From the NCBI RefSeq assembly GCF_001949145.1, contig NW_019091466.1, positions 201,886 to 241,345 of the forward strand: a stretch of DNA of 39,460 nucleotides, in the 5' to 3' direction. The notes under the pieces were generated by a model. That model was given only the letters and a program-made list of their open reading frames with translations, was not told the origin of the DNA and made no database searches. The DNA is from Acanthaster planci (taxonomy: Eukaryota > Echinodermata > Asteroidea > Valvatida > Acanthasteridae). This document shows, piece by piece, positions 35,901 to 39,460 of the stretch. Each line of letters starts with the position of its first letter. Position 1 is the stretch's first letter. A program made the position numbers and the translations under genes.

Positions 35901-38900
35901 ACATTACCGACATTTTTCACTCTCAAAAGTGGAGGTAATTCAGCCTTGTTTTGAAACAGTATACCACGGTTTGGGCAGTTAGAGCGAGCGGATTGTCACC
36001 GGGACAAAAGCAATCCACCACCACCGCAGCGATGAGCTACACATGCTAATCTGGCCCCTATTGAAAAGAGGTCAGCAGCACACTGAGTCAGGTTCGTGAA
36101 CAAAAGAAAGTTATATAGCGCCGCACACTCTGGGCTCTTTTTACAAGGCTGCAGGCCTGGCTGAAATACTCAGGCATCAATAGATTTTGTCTGTCAGGCT
36201 AGAGTAAACACCAGACAGTCCTTCACGTGTTTGTAAGTGTCCAGTAAATGAAGACTGGAATTTTTAAAGAATTTTGAAAACAGATAATACTGGAAGAACT
36301 GGAAGGTTTCAACATTTGCTTTATCACCAGATTAAATGTAGATAAAAGTATATTTGCCTGAAGTAAAACCATAGCTTTCAAGCCAGAGATAAAAACTTAA
36401 AGAAGCTTTGTGTCTTGTCAAAGTACCTTTATTCCAAGTTTCAAAAAGCTGTTAGCTTCGCATTCCTTTGCCTGTGGCTCCTCTGTCATTTAAACCACAG
36501 GTGTCCTTGAGTAGCCAGCATGGCCAAAACTGCAGATGGGAGAAGGGGTGGGAGGGAATGTGTATACAAATACTGATAGCTTCATTCCTGAAGATTGTAG
36601 GGGAAGTTTTTCAGGAGCTTTCAAAAATCCACCACAATATTCTTCTGCAGTTTGTCCTTGTACAGTGACATCATGAAGACATTCTTTGGTGTCAAATTAC
36701 AGGCCCTTACTGTCAATTTTAATCTTTCAAATTCTTGTTAATAACCGGTACGAGGAAGACCCTGCTTAACATTTTGTTAAAACGTGGCTGTTGGTCTGGA
36801 TGAGGTGCATTTTGGACCAAATGTATCTTTATACACGTGGTACAAAATGCACCTCATACTACGACCATGCTGGTATCATGCTGTCTTTACTCAATTTACT
36901 GTCACAGAGATTTGAAGGCGTTACCACCCTGCTACATAAATTTTGAGCATGCCCACATTTTTGGCATGACCTCCCTGTCTGTGAAGGCTGTACCACATTA
37001 CTATCAGTTATCACTGATTTTTACCACGATGTACAAGATTTCAGCACGATTGGCCATGCCCTCCCGATTTTTGAGGACATAGTAAGATTGTGTTTGGGTG
37101 TGTTGGGGGTTTATGTAGTTATTCCTTTTTTGGGGTGTACATGTATGTGAAGTCATGTGACCCTCTTGCTTGAGGTCAAAACCAGAAGTGCCTTCTTTAA
37201 AATTGGTAACAGATTTGAATTCAAGCCATGTCTGTACTGGACTTTTGGGCTGATGGTAAAATGAAAAATGGTCAAATGTGACTACTGTCTGCACTTGGAC
37301 TTTTGACACAAGAAGATTTTACCAAGACAGTGGCAGAAGTACATGTAACCAAGCACGAGAGTGCTTTGCGTGACCTTTCTCCATTTGTTTTTGTCTTTGG
37401 AAACAACGTTCCTGTCCTTTGTATGGGGCAGCCTTTATTGTTTTATTAGTACACAAAAAATCAAACGAAAATAATATATACACGGTGAAACTAATATTTT
37501 ATATATACATGTAGGATAAAAGTGTAATACATGTACATCTAAAACGAAACAAATATGTAAACGACAAAAGAAATATACATAGAATGAAACTAATACATAC
37601 ACTATGAAACCAATCTGTATATCGGGCAAAAGTACATTTAAAGGACAGAGGTGATTTATATAGAAAGACAACTAATAAATATACATGAATGACAAAACTT
37701 GTATATATATTTTGAAACTAATAGATATATAACAAAAATAATATATAGGACAAAATTAATGAGTATAGGATGAAACTAATATTATATAGCACAAAACTAA
37801 TAAATTTAGAATGAAAATAAAAATATAGAATGAACTAATAAATAGGACGACATGCTGATGTAGATGGTAAATCTGTTCCTCCATAGAACTGTCCGGGGGG
37901 ACAGGTTTATCTTACGTAAAAGTACCCCTTAGGTAAAAGTAAATCTGTCCCCCTCCAAGTAATTTTGGCCCCCCCCTCATTTTGCCACACAGAAGTTGTT
38001 ATTTCTGTGTTAAATTCATGAATTCAGTCCAAATGAAATAGAGTTGGATCTACCCTGGTATCATGCCATCTCTCATGCCATGGAGAGTAGTTCCACGTAC
38101 TGTATCGTATGCTCCAAGCCAAAGCTGCTAGCCCTCAATTAAGTACAGTAAATTCAGACAATTACAACTTGTGCACAGATGACTTGGTCGCCATGGATAC
38201 TGCGCTCAGGATAGCCCCCTCATCCAATTGCTGTGTTTTGACTTAACAAGCATTCCACAAAAAGCATGGTGTCTTTATACGTTGCACAAAAACAGTTTAA
38301 ATTAGGGTCTGGGCAACAGACTTGAGACATTGCACGGGAGACACATTTTTTTGGGGGGGGGAACAAATTTACTGTTGGGTGGACAACCTGTCCCCCCACC
38401 CTCTCCGGACACTTTTATCGGGTTACAATCTGGTAAAAATGTCCAGGGGACACATTTACCAAGGGGGACTGTTTTACTGTTTACACTACCACCTTGACAC
38501 CAGACCGGTTGTGATACAGACCAAATCAAGCTGCAGAATATAGGAGCAAAATGTGAAATATGTGGATCAAAAATGTAAAATATATGAGACAAAGTGAACC
38601 CCAAAACTTGTCCAATCACCTTGCATTTTTAACACTAAATAAGAAAACTCTGGCTTATGCAGTGGTAGATGTGAATGTTTAGATTTGTTTGTGTGCTATT
38701 TTTTGAAAACTTGAAACATTTAGTAATTTTTCAGTAGGTATGTTTTGGGTCAGGCAGACCTTGTGTATTTTATTACCTTCCAACATGTCCAAGTAAATGA
38801 TCAAAATCTATCAAAACTTAAGCCAATATCATCAAACTTTCAAAAGAGTTCAAGTTAATAGAAAACGTGGTATGAACATAACCTGGATTAAGAGGTTCCT

Positions 38901-39273
38901 TTTTTTTTGAAACCTTACCATGACTTCATCAGGTGTCCAATTACAAGCATTTTAATGACAAAATTGTATAAAATGTTTTCAACTTTTATAATTTCTGAAC
39001 TGATTAAGATATTAAGATGCATTGAGAATTCTAGGATGACATTTTGCTTCAGAGGTGATGCAAAATGGGAGGTCTTTCACAGGGTGCCTTGCTTTTGAAT
39101 ACCATAGTCAGTGCTATGTGTAATAAGACTTTAATAAACACATACATGTACATATGTTTTGCTCTTTTAGCAACAACTTTGGAAGGTCTTTCACCAGCAT
39201 CAATCATCTCATAGAAGGAGCCATCATCAGGGCTACAGATGGAATATTCAAGAGTTCCATTGATCCTCAAAGA
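23706..39273 (+). CDS. sortilin-like VPS10-domain receptor, 5' part, four exons
   Basis: Exons, plus strand: 23706-23999, 31625-31684, 31962-32026, 39171-39273, with GT/AG borders and matching phases (0, 0, 2, 0). The 173 or so visible residues contain a signal peptide (MMATFVISVCTFSLMVLLLN...), a propeptide with a furin-type site NKRRRVR (67-73), a Cys soon after it, and then the start of the VPS10 beta-propeller: FYTFNDSNFNLAMIWTGPDG, KELMALTT, HLWISNNFGRSFTSINHLI. These align with sortilin's HVFDDLRGSVSLSW, ILVLTT and KLYRSEDYGKNFKDITDLI. Sortilins are type I membrane receptors that sort cargo between Golgi, endosomes and the cell surface. Most of the VPS10 domain, the membrane span and the tail lie past the right edge. 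SORT1-type is likelier than SORCS or SORL1, but this is not settled. Confidence 0.83.
24111..24159. repeat. GC-rich inverted repeat
   Basis: GGGGTCCGACGTCCGC (24111-24126) and GCGGACGACGGACCCC (24144-24159) are inverted with one mismatch around a 17-base loop. Related words (GGCGGACCCC) recur at 24175-24185. In intron 1 of the sortilin-like gene. Confidence 0.6.
24482..24536 (+). repeat. 16-bp tandem repeat
   Basis: Three and a half copies of CGGCACCTTGCCAGCT, the last with two changes. Confidence 0.85.
24540..26722. other. sortilin-like intron 1, no gene recognised
   Basis: AT-rich intron. A 162-codon open frame at 25393-25881 was judged a chance frame (no start in good context, no family features). 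Confidence 0.4.
26723..26944 (+). other. possible cassette exon of the sortilin-like gene
   Basis: 222 bp, open for 74 codons, phase 0 at both ends, acceptor CATGTTTCAG, donor CCAAG|GTAATC. If included it would insert, in frame, a Cys-containing segment (ICAVSCQHMDLIRTIF) between propeptide and propeller. Direct joining of the flanking exons aligns better with known sortilins, so this is either optional or a chance frame. A shorter version from 26868 has the wrong phase for exon 1. Confidence 0.25.
27647..28370 (+). repeat. segmental duplication, copy A
   Basis: Matches 28707-29350 in direct orientation over most of its length, with indels. Shared landmarks are AATTTCCTTATTT, a CTGCTGRAGTGAAA block, GATAAAGGAAGCTGCT, and ACAGATTGCCAGTTCTGATT. 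No known transposon end was recognised. Confidence 0.75.
28707..29350 (+). repeat. segmental duplication, copy B
   Basis: Second copy of 27647-28370, offset by about 1.06 kb. An ATG frame at 29226-29369 encodes VYQHIHEGSLSTCRFC; copy A has VYQHRHEGSLR at the same place, then diverges. The surrounding frame is not shared, so coding is doubtful. Confidence 0.75.
29351..31624. other. sortilin-like intron, nothing recognised
   Basis: Noncoding sequence. A somewhat GC-richer block at 31060-31480 may be an interspersed repeat, but there is no second copy in the window. Confidence 0.35.
31625..31684 (+). CDS. sortilin-like exon 2, start of VPS10 propeller
   Basis: 60 bp = 20 codons, phase 0-0, acceptor TATCTTACAG, donor GCAAG|GTAAGC. 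Reads YTFNDSNFNLAMIWTGPDGK; compare VFDDLRGSVSLSWVGD in sortilin. Confidence 0.85.
31962..32026 (+). CDS. sortilin-like exon 3
   Basis: 65 bp, acceptor TCTTGTCTTGCAG, donor ATAAG|GTTAGT, phase 0 in and 2 out. Reads ELMALTTMEYTFYSAQSHLW then I; compare ILVLTT and SKLYRS in sortilin. Confidence 0.82.
32027..33448. other. sortilin-like intron 3, first part
   Basis: Noncoding. Frames at 32219-32584 and 32412-32798 overlap on opposite strands and show no family resemblance. Confidence 0.4.
33449..33745 (+). mobile_element. piggyBac-like TTAA MITE, copy 2 (truncated, diverged)
   Basis: Matches the middle of copy 1 (12815-13110) in the same orientation. Landmarks are GACTGTCTGGTG, TATTTCAGCCAGG, TTTTCTTTTGTTC and GGACCAGATTAGC. 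Both ends are missing, so it is the most eroded copy. Confidence 0.65.
33840..34170 (+). other. unidentified coding-like stretch
   Basis: GC-richer than its flanks. Frames on the plus strand give fragments such as RPMVFSVLMNAARADVACTL broken by stops. It may be a remnant of a mobile element or pseudogene; no family recognised. Confidence 0.2.
34480..35610. repeat. T-rich then A-rich intron block
   Basis: The plus strand is strongly T-rich to about 34830 and strongly A-rich (few T) from about 34880 to 35600. The two halves are not clear inverted copies. Confidence 0.5.
35803..36290 (-). mobile_element. piggyBac-like TTAA MITE, copy 3 (one end missing)
   Basis: Starts TTAACCACTCCCTGCCGGGG at 35803, the inverse of copy 1's far end. 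It runs antiparallel to copy 1 through landmarks GGTATACTGTTTCAAAACAAG and GGACCAGATTAGC-like (inverted) to about 36290. There the match to copy 1's other end stops. Confidence 0.65.
36291..37439. other. sortilin-like intron 3, middle part
   Basis: Noncoding; only the hairpin at 36800-36857 stands out. Confidence 0.4.
36800..36857. repeat. 19-bp inverted repeat with 20-base loop
   Basis: ATGAGGTGCATTTTGGACC (36800-36818) and GGTACAAAATGCACCTCAT (36839-36857) pair with one mismatch. The size would suit a small RNA hairpin. Confidence 0.55.
37440..37855. repeat. degenerate AT-rich minisatellite
   Basis: About 400 bp built from ~20-bp variants of ATAGAATGAAACTAATAAAT alternating with AGGACAAAA-type units. 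Highly diverged. Confidence 0.7.
37856..39170. other. sortilin-like intron 3, last part
   Basis: Noncoding. Two spaced stretches (37885-37975 and 38330-38470) share GTCCCCC/GGGGGGACA words with TAAAAGT or AAATTTAC, perhaps from one diverged repeat. No gene recognised. Confidence 0.35.
39171..39273 (+). CDS. sortilin-like exon 4 (last in window)
   Basis: 103 bp, acceptor GCTCTTTTAG, donor CAAAGA|GTGAGT, phase 2 in and 0 out. Reads NNFGRSFTSINHLIEGAIIR then ATDGIFKSSIDPQR, matching sortilin's EDYGKNFKDITDLI...IR. The FGRSF turn is the typical VPS10/BNR Asp-box-like blade motif (S/N-x-x-GxxF). Confidence 0.88.
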
Positions 39274-39330
39274 GTGAGTATACATACATGAAGATATAGG
39301 ACATTAAAGATAGGCATGTTCTTATTTTGA

Positions 39331-39460
39331 CGTACATCATAGTGCAGATGACTGATAGCTGTCCTTTACTTCGAAGTACATCATAGTGCAGATGAATGAT
39401 AGCTGTCCTTTACTTCGACGTACATCATATAGTGCAGATGACTGATAGCTTTCCTTTACA
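39331..39460 (+). repeat. 44-bp tandem repeat at the window edge
   Basis: Three copies of a 44-bp unit containing GTACATCATAGTGCAGATGA and GATAGCTGTCCTTTACTTCG. The third has a 2-bp insertion and runs to the end of the window, so the array may continue. Confidence 0.9.

Noticed and set aside
1-39460. tRNA or rRNA genes, CRISPR arrays, bacterial operon signals
   Set aside because: None seen on either strand; intron-exon structure shows eukaryotic nuclear DNA.

Overview
This is nuclear DNA from an intron-rich animal. There are no operons and no CRISPR array; coding sequence sits in 40-370 bp exons with GT/AG borders, in AT-rich DNA full of short TACATGTA/ACATGTAC words. The three recognisable genes are all metazoan families (MEST, TUBGCP6, a sortilin-type VPS10 receptor). 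A marine invertebrate, perhaps a non-vertebrate deuterostome, fits best, but the window does not settle the phylum. Gene names rest on reading exons by eye, checking splice phases, and comparing with family sequences known from memory; no search was run.

Layout: (1) 1-6167, minus strand: the first five coding exons of a gamma-tubulin complex component 6 (TUBGCP6) gene, whose remaining exons lie left of the window. Its last visible intron holds a 2.6-kb element with CGGTATT-rich inverted ends (687-3261). (2) 6168-10230: upstream region of TUBGCP6, with a possible noncoding first exon, a CpG-bearing stretch near 9100-9200 and a miRNA-like hairpin at 8274-8336. (3) 10230-22220, minus strand: a complete MEST gene (alpha/beta hydrolase, 345 codons in 12 exons), from a start exon at 22220 to the stop at 11283 and a poly(A) signal near 10250. 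Intron 1 contains a decayed Ty3/Gypsy-type retroelement in the opposite orientation. (4) 22220-23706: about 1.5 kb between two divergently transcribed genes, with a long near-perfect hairpin and a GC-rich minisatellite. (5) 23706-39460, plus strand: the 5' part of a sortilin-like gene. Exon 1 encodes a signal peptide and basic cleavage site; three short exons start the VPS10 domain; the gene continues beyond the window. Its long introns carry a segmental duplication, piggyBac-like TTAA elements, A-rich tracts and several tandem repeats.

The most interesting observation is in MEST. Exon 6 is present twice, as two 41-bp microexons only 52 bp apart. Both have usable splice sites, the same phases and related peptides ([14 protein letters not shown] and [14 protein letters not shown]). 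Including both creates an in-frame stop, so the sequence looks like a mutually exclusive exon pair next to the active-site region of the hydrolase.
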